Origin: Aureliella helgolandensis
Lineage (GTDB): Bacteria; Planctomycetota; Planctomycetia; Pirellulales; Pirellulaceae
Assembly: GCF_007752135.1 (NCBI RefSeq)
Contig: NZ_CP036298.1
Span: forward strand, 3,286,001 to 3,350,000
Direction: 5' to 3'
DNA length: 64,000 nucleotides
The notes beneath the pieces were generated by a model, which was not told the DNA's origin, ran no database searches, and worked only from the letters and a program-made list of their open reading frames with translations. The position numbers and the translations under genes were made by a program. Below are positions 55,457 to 64,000 of this stretch, piece after piece (position 1 is the stretch's first letter; each line of letters begins with the position of its first letter).

Positions 55457-56674
55457 ATGCCGAATCATCCCTTGTTTGAACAACTCGCTTTCGCTGCCGA
55501 AGTGCATGCGCGCCGTGAGCACCGGATTCCGAACCTCACGATCGAAGACGTTGAGGCTATTCTGGTGGCTGAGCGTGCGCGGGGCCAAGTAGAAAATCTG
55601 CAGGCTTTGATGCAGTGCTATGGAGCCTGGTTAGGCCAGCAGATCGTCAGCCTGGGGGGAGAATGGCGCGGGCTGGAAGAACCGGTTCCACCCCGTGTCT
55701 ACTTTCGGGGGCGATACTATAGTCCATTGGATGAAATACAGCGTCGCTTGCTGCCGCAAGGGCAGGTGGGCGACTCCTTGGCGGAGCTCCTGCAACGGAT
55801 GCAAAACACCGATAGCCATGAATCATCCGCTGCCACTGCCCAGCAACGCAATTTATTGGGCTGGCGTGAACTGGCGAAACGCCCCGAGTTCACGAATCGC
55901 TCGATGCCACTGCTCTCCATCGTGGAGGCAACGCTGCAGCTCGACCCCTGGGTTCGCGCCGAAGGCATTCAAGGAAAGCGAGTACTCTGTCTCGCCGCCG
56001 GAGGAGGAACTCACGCGGCCTTGCACGCCATGGCCGGTGCCAATGTGACTGTCGTTGACTTTGTGGAGGAATTGCTGGCGATCGACCGAGAGTTTGCTCA
56101 GCGGCATCGCTTGCCGATCGACACTTGTTGTACCACGATGGAGGATCTTTCTAGCTTAGAAGATCGGAGTTTTGATGTCGTCGTACAGCCGGTGAGTAGT
56201 TGTTATGTGTCGGATCTCCGTAGGGTTTATAGCGAGGTTGCACGGGTCATCAAACCGGCGGGCATGTATACCGTTCAGCACAAGTCGCCGGTTTCACTGC
56301 AGATGCAGAATCGTGGTGGGGCAGTCGGATACGAACTTGTGTCACCCGCGGCCATGGCCAACGATGTACCAACAGAGTTTGCAGTTGCAGAGTTTCCGGC
56401 AGCACAGATGCTGCGGCGTGATAGGTCCGGTGGTGATGAATCGGAACATGCCGTCAGTAGTGGCAATCGCGAAGCGGGGTGTGTTGAATTCGCGCATTCG
56501 CTAGAGAGCCTAGTGGGTGAGCTTTGCCGTAGCGGTTTTGTCCTAGAGGATCTCGTCGAACCGCTGAGAGCCGATTGGTGGGCGCCGCTGGATTCTGCCG
56601 CACATCGTGCCAACTTTGTTGCACCTTATCTGAAAGTCAAAGCGCGAAGAAGCGAGGCACGAGGTTCTCCATAA
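55457..56674 (+). CDS. Class I SAM-dependent methyltransferase
   Basis: 405 residues. The Rossmann methyltransferase core begins at about residue 175: motif I is VLCLAAGGGTHAAL, then VTVVDFVEELLAIDREFAQRH, and SFDVVVQPVSSCYVSDLRRVYSEVARVIKPAGMYTVQHK (motifs II and III). The N-terminal 160 residues are an additional helical domain. It closes with ADWWAPLDSAAHRANFVAPYLKVKARR. The substrate is unknown; GxGxG is replaced by AAGGG. It is divergent from the DUF1592 gene. The 150 bp downstream contain nothing notable before ppiC. Confidence 0.85.
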   Translation: MPNHPLFEQLAFAAEVHARREHRIPNLTIEDVEAILVAERARGQVENLQALMQCYGAWLGQQIVSLGGEWRGLEEPVPPRVYFRGRYYSPLDEIQRRLLPQGQVGDSLAELLQRMQNTDSHESSAATAQQRNLLGWRELAKRPEFTNRSMPLLSIVEATLQLDPWVRAEGIQGKRVLCLAAGGGTHAALHAMAGANVTVVDFVEELLAIDREFAQRHRLPIDTCCTTMEDLSSLEDRSFDVVVQPVSSCYVSDLRRVYSEVARVIKPAGMYTVQHKSPVSLQMQNRGGAVGYELVSPAAMANDVPTEFAVAEFPAAQMLRRDRSGGDESEHAVSSGNREAGCVEFAHSLESLVGELCRSGFVLEDLVEPLRADWWAPLDSAAHRANFVAPYLKVKARRSEARGSP

Positions 56675-56902
56675 TTGGATTTGCACTGGCAAAGGAGGGA
56701 GGGAGAGTCCGGACATCAGGAGCAGGTTTGCTGCCTGTGGGGTGGAGCAGATGAACTAGATAGGAGTGGAGGGCAGGGCAGGGGTATTAATTCGTGGGGT
56801 TTCCCGAAAGTACCCCTGTTGCCCTGGCGGATAGCGGTTTACAGTGGTTGGTCTCAAAACCTGAGGTGAATACTAATCCGTGAAATTAAGAAGGAGCCCA
56901 AG

Positions 56903-57184
56903 ATGGCTACAGCGACCGCTCGCCACATCCTGGTGGATTCAGAAGAAAAGTGCAACGAATTGAAGGCTGAAATCGAAGCTGGCGCTGATTTTGCTGCCGT
57001 TGCCAAGCAACATTCGTCCTGTCCCTCGGGGCAATCCGGTGGAGACTTGGGAAAGTTTTCCAAGGGGCAAATGGTTAAAGAGTTTGATGATGTAGTATTC
57101 ACCGACGAGCTGAATACAGTCCACGGCCCGGTAAAGACGCAGTTTGGTTTCCATCTGCTCGAAATCACTAGCCGAAACGATTAG
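56903..57184 (+). CDS. ppiC: Parvulin-type peptidyl-prolyl cis-trans isomerase
   Basis: 93 residues, just the catalytic domain. AAGGAGCCCAAG gives a strong Shine-Dalgarno. ARHILVDSEEKCNELKAEIEAGADFAAVAKQHSSCPSG, SGGDLGKFSKGQMVKEFDDVVF and GPVKTQFGFHLLEI are the PpiC/Par10 signatures. No signal peptide, so it is cytosolic, like E. coli PpiC. It accelerates proline isomerisation in folding proteins. Short hairpin downstream, then a thioredoxin-fold gene in the same direction. Confidence 0.95.
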   Translation: MATATARHILVDSEEKCNELKAEIEAGADFAAVAKQHSSCPSGQSGGDLGKFSKGQMVKEFDDVVFTDELNTVHGPVKTQFGFHLLEITSRND

Positions 57185-57210
57185 TTTCCTGGGGCTGAAG
57201 CTGAGACGTC

Positions 57211-57242
57211 GACGCGCTGTGGATTTGAAGGCACAGCGCGTC
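57211..57242. terminator. Possible terminator-like stem-loop after ppiC
   Basis: GACGCGCTGTG at 57211-57221 pairs perfectly with CACAGCGCGTC at 57232-57242, with a 10-nt loop. No T-run follows, so it may be a weak terminator or an mRNA-stabilising element. Confidence 0.45.
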
Positions 57243-57283
57243 TAACCCTGTCGCATTTCACTAACCGCCAAAGAGTCCATGTC

Positions 57284-57877
57284 ATGGTTCGAACTGCAAG
57301 TACGATGCTGCCGCTTGGCACAGAAGCACCTGATTTTTCGCTCCCCGATTTCAACGGAAAGATCGTGACCCGCGATGATTTCCGTGGACAACAGGGACTC
57401 TTGGTGATGTTCATGTGCAATCATTGCCCGTACGTCAAGCATGTGGCTCCCGAGTTGGCGCGTCTGGCTGACGACTACCAGCCCAAAGGGGTCGGTGTTG
57501 TGGGGATCAGTAGCAACGACGTAGTGGCCCACCCAGAAGATTCCCCCGAAATGATGAAACAGGAAGCTGCGGACCGCGGGTACTCTTTTCCCTATTTGTA
57601 CGACGAATCCCAGTCCGTGGCACAGGCTTATCACGCTGCATGCACTCCGGATTTCTATCTATTTGACGGTGACCTTCGGTTGATTTACCGTGGGCAACTC
57701 GACGATTCACGCCCCAAGCAAGGTAGCCAACCTACGGGGCATGACTTGCGCGCTGCCCTCGATGCCTTGTTAGCTGGCAAGCCGGTACCGGAACCACAAA
57801 AACCAAGTATTGGTTGCAACATCAAGTGGAAATCTGGGGCCGAGCCGGGTTACTTCGATGCTTCCGGAACGGCCTGA
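57284..57877 (+). CDS. Thioredoxin-fold AhpC/TSA-like protein
   Basis: 197 residues. APDFSLPDFNGKIVTRDDFRG and LLVMFMCNHCPYVKHVAPELARLADDY give a peroxiredoxin-like start with CNHC in place of the usual active-site residues. VGISSNDVVAHPEDSPEMM and ACTPDFYLFDGDLRLIYRGQLDDSRP follow. CNHCPYVKH proteins are widespread thioredoxin-family members with uncertain substrate. No signal peptide, so probably cytosolic. The start at 57284 is preceded by an out-of-frame ATG at 57279; MLPLGTEAPDF at 57305 is an alternative. Confidence 0.9.
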   Translation: MVRTASTMLPLGTEAPDFSLPDFNGKIVTRDDFRGQQGLLVMFMCNHCPYVKHVAPELARLADDYQPKGVGVVGISSNDVVAHPEDSPEMMKQEAADRGYSFPYLYDESQSVAQAYHAACTPDFYLFDGDLRLIYRGQLDDSRPKQGSQPTGHDLRAALDALLAGKPVPEPQKPSIGCNIKWKSGAEPGYFDASGTA

Positions 57878-57940
57878 TTGGAACGACGCCTTCGCATGAT
57901 TGGCTGCTTCTAAATTCGACGGCTCAAAGGACTGGGACGA

Positions 57941-58492
57941 ATGCAACGCTGGGTCGCACACGCAATCTTTTTTCCGACGCTCGCTTACAACTACCTGTTG
58001 GGGCGCGTGTTGCGGACACGCCAGTGGTGGAATCACGTTGATCCTCAAGTCATCCTTGGAGCTCGGCCGTTCCCCAGTGATGCTAAAAAGCTCCAAGCTT
58101 TGGGGGTGACTGGCGTCGTCAACATGTGTGAGGAGTACGCCGGGCCACGTGAGCAATATGCGCAGTGTGGTATTGAGCAGTTGTGGCTTCCCACCGTCGA
58201 TTTCAATCACCCGTCGCGCGAGTTTGTCGAGCAAGGCGCCGCCTTTATCGAACAGCATGTCAAGCAGCAGGGAACGGTGTACGTGCATTGCAAAGCGGGC
58301 AGGGCGCGGAGTGCAACGATTGTTTTGTGGTGGTTGGTGAAGTATCGAGGCCTTTCGCTGGAGGCGGCGCAGCAGCAAATGCTCGATGCCCGGCCGCATG
58401 TCAATCCACACATCGCGCAACGACCAGTGATCCAAGAGCTGTACCGCGATTTGCAAGCCGCCACGACGCAATTGCCCAATGAGTCAGCGTAG
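57941..58492 (+). CDS. PTPMT1-like dual-specificity phosphatase
   Basis: 183 residues. The catalytic P-loop HCKAGRARS (Cys and Arg of the Cx5R motif) lies at about 113-121. An N-terminal basic and hydrophobic segment (RWVAHAIFFPTLAYNYLLG) precedes VILGARPFPSDAKKLQALGVTGVVNMCEEYAGP and WLPTVDFNHPSREFV, typical of PTPMT1/PTPLA-like phosphatases acting on phosphatidylglycerophosphate. It may dephosphorylate a phospholipid intermediate at the membrane, or a phosphoprotein. It starts 63 bp after the thioredoxin-fold gene. It converges on the kinase gene. Confidence 0.9.
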   Translation: MQRWVAHAIFFPTLAYNYLLGRVLRTRQWWNHVDPQVILGARPFPSDAKKLQALGVTGVVNMCEEYAGPREQYAQCGIEQLWLPTVDFNHPSREFVEQGAAFIEQHVKQQGTVYVHCKAGRARSATIVLWWLVKYRGLSLEAAQQQMLDARPHVNPHIAQRPVIQELYRDLQAATTQLPNESA

Positions 58493-58528
58493 TGTTCCTT
58501 GAGGCACGGCAAAACGCACGATTTCCGA

Positions 58529-60655
58529 CTACCACTTCGAAATCAGTTGGATATCGGGTGGTAGCTTCTCTCGAAGCTTCGCGAAATCTAAGTCTTTGTT
58601 GTCACGAACATAGATACGGGTTAATTCGGGCAGAGCACTCAAGGAAAGAATGCCCGCATCGGAGATGCGGCAGCTATCGAGGAACAGAGTGTGGAGCGAT
58701 TCACAATTCTCAAGTTTCGCGAGTGCGTTGTCGTTGATTCCGGTGCAACCACTGAGTCCTATTTCGATCAAGTCGCACTTCTCAACAATCGCAGATAGCG
58801 TGGACTCATCGACGCCAGTGCCACCGAGATGCAAGTACTGCAAAAGTGGCAATTCTGCTAGCCGACTCAACGCAGCGGCGGAGAGCGCTGTGTTGTTGTT
58901 GAGCACTAAGCCACTCAGGCTTCGGCATCGCATCAAAGAGTCAATTGCCTGATCTGTTAAAGACGTACCCTGGAGCGTAATCTCAGCAAGTTGTCCGAAC
59001 TGACAGAGAGCCGCGACTTTTCGGTCGTCGATTTGTGAGCCAGTAAGGAAGATCACTTCAATCTTCTGACGGGTTGCGAGTCTGGCAAAGTCAGCTTCAC
59101 TCAGATCTGTTTGGCCTAGGGAGAGATGGTTAACCTTGGGGGGAAGGCTCATCAGCCCCTCGATGCTAACCTGGGTGTTCTGCAAGAATGCTACCGTTAG
59201 CTCAGGAAAGACGCTCAAGGACTTGAGGTCTTCATCAGTGACTTGAGAATCATTCAAGTAGAGAACCAATTCGTCCGCGTACTCCCGAGCCAAGGATCCG
59301 CCCAGCTCCGAAATCCTTCGTCGGACACGCTCTTGTTGGATAGCCAGTGAAGAAGCTGGTGTAGTCATCGTCAACTCGGTGGGCGACTGCGCAGGCGGCA
59401 TTGGAGGAGCGGTGTGACCTGCAGGCAATGCGTTGCTAGGTTGGCCGACGAGTTGCGCCGGCGGCACTGAGGACGGCATCATGTTAGCGAGAATCAATAG
59501 GCTGCATGGGATCGCGACCAACAGGGCGAGCTTCAAACCATAGTGTTTGGATGGGGTAGGGCCCTCTGCGGGGCCCGAGTTTGGAGCCCAGGCGGTAGTT
59601 TCAAGGATGCAGCGCGCGGCCGCGGCAATCTCCCCTGCGGATTGGTAGCGCGCGGATGGGGCCAGTTCTAAGCATTTCCGGCAGATCGCTTCCAGCCCAT
59701 CTGCTTGTGGCGTCTTTCCATCAAGATTCGGAAATGGGTGCTTGTCTGCTTGGCGAGTTGTCTGCGAGTCGGTGCTGCGGAGTGGGACGTGAACGCCCGT
59801 CAGCATCGCATACAACACCGCTCCAATACCATACACGTCGGAGGTAACGTTGATCGCCCCTTTGACGAGGCCCTCCTGCTCCGGTGACATAAATCCAGGA
59901 GTCCCGACAATCTGTGTGGTCTCTTCAGAAATTGTTTCGCTCATTGAACGTGAAATGCCGAAATCGGCCAATTTTGCATTGAGCTGGTCGTCGAGCAGGA
60001 TATTGTTCGGTTTGATATCTAGGTGCAGTATGTTGTGAGAATGGAGCGCTTCACATCCACTCGCAATCTGCTCGAGCAGCGTAGCAATCATTTGAGGTTG
60101 AAGCGGGGAGCGATTGATTCGGTTGCTAAGGCTTCCGCCACCGAGCCACTCAAAGACGATGTATTCAAAGGCCTCGGTGCGGTCGGCATCGAGTATTTGA
60201 ATCACATGGGGGTGGCTGATGCGGGCAACCAAACGCGATTCTCGCTGCCAATGTCGGAGATTTACTGTTGTTGCATGCTTGGGGGCCAAGACTTTGATGG
60301 CAACGATCCGCCCCGTGGTTGAGTGCTGCCCTCGGTAGACGATGCCTGCCGAACCGCGCCCGACCTGCTCAAAAATTTCGTACTTTCCTAGCGTTTGGCC
60401 GGTTAGAGCGTCGGCGGAATCTGGAAAGCTCCCCGTGTCCTGAGTGGTTACCGCGGCGCGCTGAGAAAGTGGGAGTTGCCAGTCCACTAAACGCTGACTG
60501 CATTTTCGGCAATTCGCGACATGCTCTGTAATTTGATGGCGATTTTTAAGGACACGTGGGCTGGCCCAAGCTTGGAGCGTATCGATGGAAGGACAAGGCA
60601 TGCTGAAATCGTTCACCACTGCTGGCTTGGGGCTGCCCAACGCGGGCAATCGCAT
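58529..60655 (-). CDS. Membrane Ser/Thr protein kinase with C-terminal leucine-rich repeats
   Basis: 708 residues from the ATG at 60655; an ATG at 60601 (MPCPSIDTLQAW) is an alternative. An N-terminal H-x3-C-x2-C element (HVANCRKC, residues 45-52) looks like the anti-sigma zinc motif. The kinase domain, about 91-350, has GRGSAGIVYRG, Lys121 in VAIKVLAP, HLDIKPNN (Asp213), DFG at 231-233 and GTPGFMSPEQ. One membrane segment at about 374-393. The exterior part (about 480-705) has repeated LRR units such as LTELTMTT, LKSLSVFPELTVAFLQNTQVS and LAEITLQGTSLTDQAIDSL. HLD replaces HRD. Probable surface-sensing kinase; substrates unknown. Confidence 0.93.
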   Translation of the reverse strand: MRLPALGSPKPAVVNDFSMPCPSIDTLQAWASPRVLKNRHQITEHVANCRKCSQRLVDWQLPLSQRAAVTTQDTGSFPDSADALTGQTLGKYEIFEQVGRGSAGIVYRGQHSTTGRIVAIKVLAPKHATTVNLRHWQRESRLVARISHPHVIQILDADRTEAFEYIVFEWLGGGSLSNRINRSPLQPQMIATLLEQIASGCEALHSHNILHLDIKPNNILLDDQLNAKLADFGISRSMSETISEETTQIVGTPGFMSPEQEGLVKGAINVTSDVYGIGAVLYAMLTGVHVPLRSTDSQTTRQADKHPFPNLDGKTPQADGLEAICRKCLELAPSARYQSAGEIAAAARCILETTAWAPNSGPAEGPTPSKHYGLKLALLVAIPCSLLILANMMPSSVPPAQLVGQPSNALPAGHTAPPMPPAQSPTELTMTTPASSLAIQQERVRRRISELGGSLAREYADELVLYLNDSQVTDEDLKSLSVFPELTVAFLQNTQVSIEGLMSLPPKVNHLSLGQTDLSEADFARLATRQKIEVIFLTGSQIDDRKVAALCQFGQLAEITLQGTSLTDQAIDSLMRCRSLSGLVLNNNTALSAAALSRLAELPLLQYLHLGGTGVDESTLSAIVEKCDLIEIGLSGCTGINDNALAKLENCESLHTLFLDSCRISDAGILSLSALPELTRIYVRDNKDLDFAKLREKLPPDIQLISKW

Positions 60656-61169
60656 TCTGAGCTACGCCTCACACTGCTTGCAAGCAAGGCGGCGTCGCCC
60701 GTCGACCTAGGAGAGTCTAACCTAAGTTCGAACGAGAGAGAAACTAACTAAAGAGCTGTTAATTATGCATGGTTCTGATGGTAAAACGCAAGTCTCCCAT
60801 GGAAAGAGTCTGGTAAGAGGAGAAGAATGGTGACGCCCATATTCCATTGGCAGGACTGTGAACTCCCATGGGGGGTGAAAACCGACAATGGTCGCACATT
60901 GATTACCGCGAAACGACGCGAACTCCCCCGGCAACAGCGCGCCGCGGGTCTGCAATCCAGCACTCAAAGGGGGCACGGTTTGTGGCCGGCGGCTCCCGCT
61001 GCGACTCTTGGCTGCCCGCCACACCCCACGCAAGTAAGGCAAGCAGTGCCACCTAGGCTGTCTCACATTTCTCACATGCAAGGATGCCAGACGATGGATT
61101 CGCGAAGTGCAATCGTGTCGGCCGCTGAAATCGCAAGCATCTAAGGGCTGGCTGTCCGCATCGCGAAGG
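60656..61169. other. Intergenic region without recognised features
   Basis: About 514 bp between two minus-strand genes. Small frames on both strands lack motifs and overlap each other. It should contain the promoter of the kinase gene. Nothing else was seen. Confidence 0.4.
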
Positions 61170-61646
61170 CTAGAGAGGACCTTGTGGCCGACTGCCTAGG
61201 CTGTCACAAACCACCATGAAAACGAGGCAGCCGATCATCATTGGCAATCCAAAGAGACTCGCCGCACCTGCGAACTGAATCAGTCCGACGGGCCAGGGAG
61301 TATCGGCACCTAACATGAAAATAGTGCCTATCGAGAGAGTGAATGTCAGGATAGACGCGAGTAGCATCAGCCCGATGGGGCGGCGGAAGAGTTTATCGAC
61401 AGCTGGAGCAATGCAAAATCCCACGAAGAGACCAAAAGGAATGCACAGCGTTAATGCTAATAAGAAGGCAGCTTGCATCTCCGTCGGATCCCTGGGTGGG
61501 CCCAATGCCAAAGCTACGACGACCGTCAAAATAACATCCCAAGCGAGTAGTAGGGCTGTCGTTGCAAAAGTGGAAGCAGCGTTGGCAAGTCGTCGTGAGC
61601 GTTGCAGTGAACCTCCATCGGACGGCAGTTTCTGAGCTGGTTGCAT
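61170..61646 (-). CDS. Small multi-pass membrane protein
   Basis: 158 residues from the ATG at 61646 (MQPAQKLPSDGG); the frame stays open to 61754 but the extra part is poorly coding. Four predicted membrane segments: about 30-48 (ATTALLLAWDVILTVVVALAL), 58-76 (FLLALTLCIPFGLFVGFC), 90-108 (IGLMLLASILTFTLSIGTIF) and 118-150. No motif of a known transporter or enzyme. Monocistronic, unknown function. GXXXG-like packing is seen, nothing else. Sure that it is a membrane protein if expressed. Confidence 0.65.
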   Translation of the reverse strand: MQPAQKLPSDGGSLQRSRRLANAASTFATTALLLAWDVILTVVVALALGPPRDPTEMQAAFLLALTLCIPFGLFVGFCIAPAVDKLFRRPIGLMLLASILTFTLSIGTIFMLGADTPWPVGLIQFAGAASLFGLPMMIGCLVFMVVCDSLGSRPQGPL

Positions 61647-62380
61647 GGTGGAAGACAACAATGTCACGAAGAAAGGGCCTCGGGTTCTATCCGTTACGTA
61701 GTGACATGCATTGTAGCTAACCGGCCCAAGTGCATTGAAGGCGTCAACCGCCATAAGCGGAGATTCACCGTTTGCCTTCCTTAGGAGGAGATAGTTTCCA
61801 ACAAGCTGGGGCTACGGATTGCTAGGTAACCCTCGCGTGTGGATGCCCTCAGGCTGGTCGCTTTTGCAAGCCTGCCTTGTTACCCAAAACAACCGAAATT
61901 GCCCGTTACTCGCTCCAAAATAATTCCAAAAATTTTGTTAGCTATTTTGAGAGCGGCCTAATGCAGCGCTGCCGCTGTAACGCGAGCACTCAGAACCGCT
62001 GCACAAAAAGTGCATCACTGTCGCTCGGTCGGCCAGTGCGAAAAGATCCTTTTCGAGAATTGGCATGTGAGTGATAGCGGCGTAGCTGCAGTTACGGGGC
62101 GACATGGCAAAATTCTTACCCCTAGCGGCCACCGGCTCTACCATACCCCACGCGACTTAACCAGGACTGTGCTCCCATAGCGACGGCGAGTTTGCATGGA
62201 GTTGCACCTATTAGGTGGCTCACGTGTTTGCCGTTTAGTTGAGTGTTGGCTTATAACTCTCAAGTGGTGGTTTTGCGTGCGTCTTGAGAGTCCCGTGTTG
62301 CGTTCGCAAATTGACATGCAAATTTGGCGAGACTAGATTCGATTCGGTTTGTTATTTCATTCACGCGAAGGATACAGTTC
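61647..62380. other. Divergent intergenic region
   Basis: About 730 bp between the membrane protein gene (minus) and the prepilin-like gene (plus). Relatively AT-rich in part (61870-61950). No gene, repeat or RNA was recognised. The promoter of the prepilin-lipoprotein pair should lie here. Confidence 0.4.
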
Positions 62381-63301
62381 ATGAAGCGTAAGACGAGCAG
62401 GAACGACGGCTTTACACTTGTAGAGTTGTTAGTGGTGATCGCCATCATAGGAATACTGGTTGGCTTGCTATTGCCAGCCGTACAGGCAGCACGCGAGGCC
62501 GCCAGGAGGATCCAGTGTTCGAACAACCTGAAGCAGCTGGGGTTGGCCTTGCACAACTACCACGACACGCATCGAAAATTCCCGTATGGCTATTTCGATC
62601 AGGATACCTACCATCGACGCGACACTTGGATGCAGCAAACGCTGCCCTTTATCGAGCAGACGGCCTTCTACAATCAGTATCAAAACTGGACAGGACAGTG
62701 GGTGATGGACACGCCTGTTGAATTGAAAGATGCGACGTTGCCCGGGTTTGTTTGTCCATCGGACGGAGAGTCACCTGGTAAGGGTGGTGGTGGAGGTTTG
62801 CGATCGGGCGGCGAGGGTTTTCAGGGGAACTATGTTGTTTGCTCCGGTAGCACGCAGATGACCCGGCCCATGACCAATCTGAACGGTATCTTCTACAACA
62901 ATTCGAAGAGCGATATGGGAGACATTTCAGACGGAACGTCCAATACCCTGCTGGTTGGCGAGAGTTTGGTCCGCCCAGGTACGGGAGGCTGGGGCGGAGC
63001 TGGTGGCTATTGGGGAGGTGGACCTCACGGAGCATTCGGTTTCACCGCACTGGAGCCACCCAACACGACCATCCCGGATCAGGTTTACACCTGTAAAACT
63101 GAACTCTATCCGCACGCACCTTGTATTCCCGTAGGTGGCGCGGCCGAGATCCAGAACTTTGCGCGGAGCCAACACACCGGAGGTGCTCAATTTGGGTTGG
63201 CGGACGGTTCGGTGAACTTCATGTCGCAATCGGTTGATGTTCTCATCTATCGCGCTCTGGGCACGCGAAACGGTGGAGAAGTAGCTCAGTTGCCTCAATA
63301 G
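62381..63301 (+). CDS. DUF1559 prepilin-like protein
   Basis: 306 residues from the ATG at 62381; the frame extends upstream to 62324 without a coding look. Type IV prepilin/pseudopilin N-terminus: [20 protein letters not shown] with cleavage after Gly and Glu at +5, then [20 protein letters not shown], the DUF1559 signature. A C-terminal domain ends with [22 protein letters not shown], the usual DUF1559 motif. These proteins are expanded in planctomycetes and are thought to be pseudopilin-like envelope components. A small lipoprotein gene follows 19 bp downstream. Confidence 0.95.
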   Translation: MKRKTSRNDGFTLVELLVVIAIIGILVGLLLPAVQAAREAARRIQCSNNLKQLGLALHNYHDTHRKFPYGYFDQDTYHRRDTWMQQTLPFIEQTAFYNQYQNWTGQWVMDTPVELKDATLPGFVCPSDGESPGKGGGGGLRSGGEGFQGNYVVCSGSTQMTRPMTNLNGIFYNNSKSDMGDISDGTSNTLLVGESLVRPGTGGWGGAGGYWGGGPHGAFGFTALEPPNTTIPDQVYTCKTELYPHAPCIPVGGAAEIQNFARSQHTGGAQFGLADGSVNFMSQSVDVLIYRALGTRNGGEVAQLPQ

Positions 63302-63320
63302 TTTTTAGGAAGGGACTCAA

Positions 63321-63731
63321 ATGATGTTTACGTCAATGTTATTTCGTTCGTTGCTCGTGGTTAGTTTAGCGGGATTGGTCGTTCCACTGGCCGGTTGCGG
63401 TGGAGATGCCCTTGGTCGAATTCCTGTTGAAGGGACGGTCAGCTTTAATGGGCAACCGCTGACTATCGGCAATATTACCTTTCGTCCTACGGACAAGTCG
63501 TTGCAAAGCGAAGCGCTCGATGTGCGCGAAGGCAAATTTGTTGGGACGCTTATTCCGGGGGCAAAGCAAGTTGAGATCCGTGGATATGAGATGGTGACTC
63601 CCAAGTTACCCGCAAATTCGCCCGAAGCGGGATCCACGTTCAAGAAGCAGGTGCTACCTGCAAAGTTCAATGACAAGTCTGTGTTGACTGCAGATGTGAG
63701 TGCGGCAACTCCACTGACGTTTGATCTGTAG
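63321..63731 (+). CDS. Small lipoprotein paired with the DUF1559 protein
   Basis: 136 residues. Signal peptide ending in LAGC, giving lipidated Cys26 (MMFTSMLFRSLLVVSLAGLVVPLAGC). The mature part has GRIPVEGTVSFNGQPLTIGNITFRPTD, typical of the small beta-sandwich (carboxypeptidase regulatory-like) lipoproteins found next to DUF1559 genes in planctomycetes. AAGGGACTCAA provides a ribosome binding site. Function unknown; probably works with its upstream neighbour. Confidence 0.88.
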   Translation: MMFTSMLFRSLLVVSLAGLVVPLAGCGGDALGRIPVEGTVSFNGQPLTIGNITFRPTDKSLQSEALDVREGKFVGTLIPGAKQVEIRGYEMVTPKLPANSPEAGSTFKKQVLPAKFNDKSVLTADVSAATPLTFDL

Positions 63732-63883
63732 GCGATCTTCAGCAGTACGATTCGTAAACGTTCGTGGTAGATTCGATTCCAATGATCGAATAATGCAATT
63801 CAAAATAGTGAGTCAGTTATGGACGGATTCGATTGCCAGGCCTAGGCTGGCGAAAAATCTGGCTCTACTATTTCTGAACCGAA

Positions 63884-63918
63884 TCCTCCAAGGCTAAGGG
63901 ACTCTTAGCCTTGGAGGA
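63884..63918. terminator. Strong stem-loop near the end of the window
   Basis: TCCTCCAAGGCTAA at 63884-63897 pairs perfectly with TTAGCCTTGGAGGA at 63905-63918, loop of 7 nt. About 150 bp beyond the lipoprotein stop. No T-run on the plus side, so a terminator role is only likely. Confidence 0.55.
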
Positions 63919-64000
63919 AAATCAAGGGGCTGGCTTGGAACACTTGCATTTAGCCGGTGCCAATGGTGAAACGTAGCGTTCTGGGCTAAGGTTGCTGCTC

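Noticed and set aside
60722-61081. 119-residue minus-strand frame in an intergenic region
   Set aside because: Composition is unlike its neighbours, no motif was found, and overlapping frames exist on the other strand.
1-64000. CRISPR arrays, rRNA genes, phage or complete insertion sequences
   Set aside because: No regularly spaced identical repeats with unique spacers, no rRNA signatures and no transposase or integrase motifs were found.

Overview
The window looks like chromosomal DNA from a member of the Planctomycetota, most likely a Pirellulaceae (Rhodopirellula-type) bacterium. That placement is inferred from gene families: paired DUF1549/DUF1553 plus DUF1501 genes, a DUF1592-type cytochrome plus DUF1552 pair, a PVC-type haem dehydrogenase, two DUF1559 proteins, and a planctomycete-style kinase with leucine-rich repeats. 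No phage, complete insertion sequence or CRISPR array was seen.

Layout. 0.7-6.6 kb, minus strand: DUF1549/DUF1553 protein, DUF1501 protein, ECF sigma factor, and a membrane protein with a CxxCH haem motif that probably regulates the sigma factor. 7.1-12 kb: alpha/beta hydrolase, rpsB-tsf, a ferredoxin, a second ECF sigma factor and a thioredoxin-like protein. 12.2-13.1 kb: a gene-free GC-rich tract with nine exact TGTCCCC words. 13.1-22.7 kb: an acidic hypothetical protein, a TPR lipoprotein, a 1272-residue haem dehydrogenase, Sua5 and CoaE. 23.1-35.3 kb: a metzincin-type protease, an old yellow enzyme homologue, a second DUF1501/DUF1549 pair, a DUF1559-like protein and a DUF1080 protein. 36-39.8 kb: pstSCAB behind a three-repeat candidate Pho box. 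40-46.5 kb: an ArfB-like release factor, tRNA-Leu(GAG), and a four-gene cluster of an EssC/EccC-like FtsK/SpoIIIE ATPase with small helical WXG100-like proteins. 47-64 kb: a SufS-SufE fusion, DUF1552 and DUF1592 genes, a methyltransferase, a parvulin, a thioredoxin-fold protein, a PTPMT1-like phosphatase, a kinase-LRR protein, a membrane protein, and a DUF1559 prepilin-like protein followed by a lipoprotein.

How the genes fit together. rpsB-tsf (translation), pstSCAB (phosphate uptake) and sufS-sufE (Fe-S assembly) are ordinary housekeeping units, although the last is a single fused polypeptide and EF-Ts lacks the usual TDFV motif. Most of the remaining coding capacity is exported, haem-binding or surface protein typical of planctomycetes, with one set apparently under its own ECF sigma factor. 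The strongest candidate for a little-described system is the ATPase/WXG100-like cluster at 40.8-46.5 kb, which resembles a stripped-down type VII secretion locus with no recognisable EccB/D/E, EssA/B or EsaA partner nearby. All calls rest on reading motifs and gene order by eye; no database search was possible.
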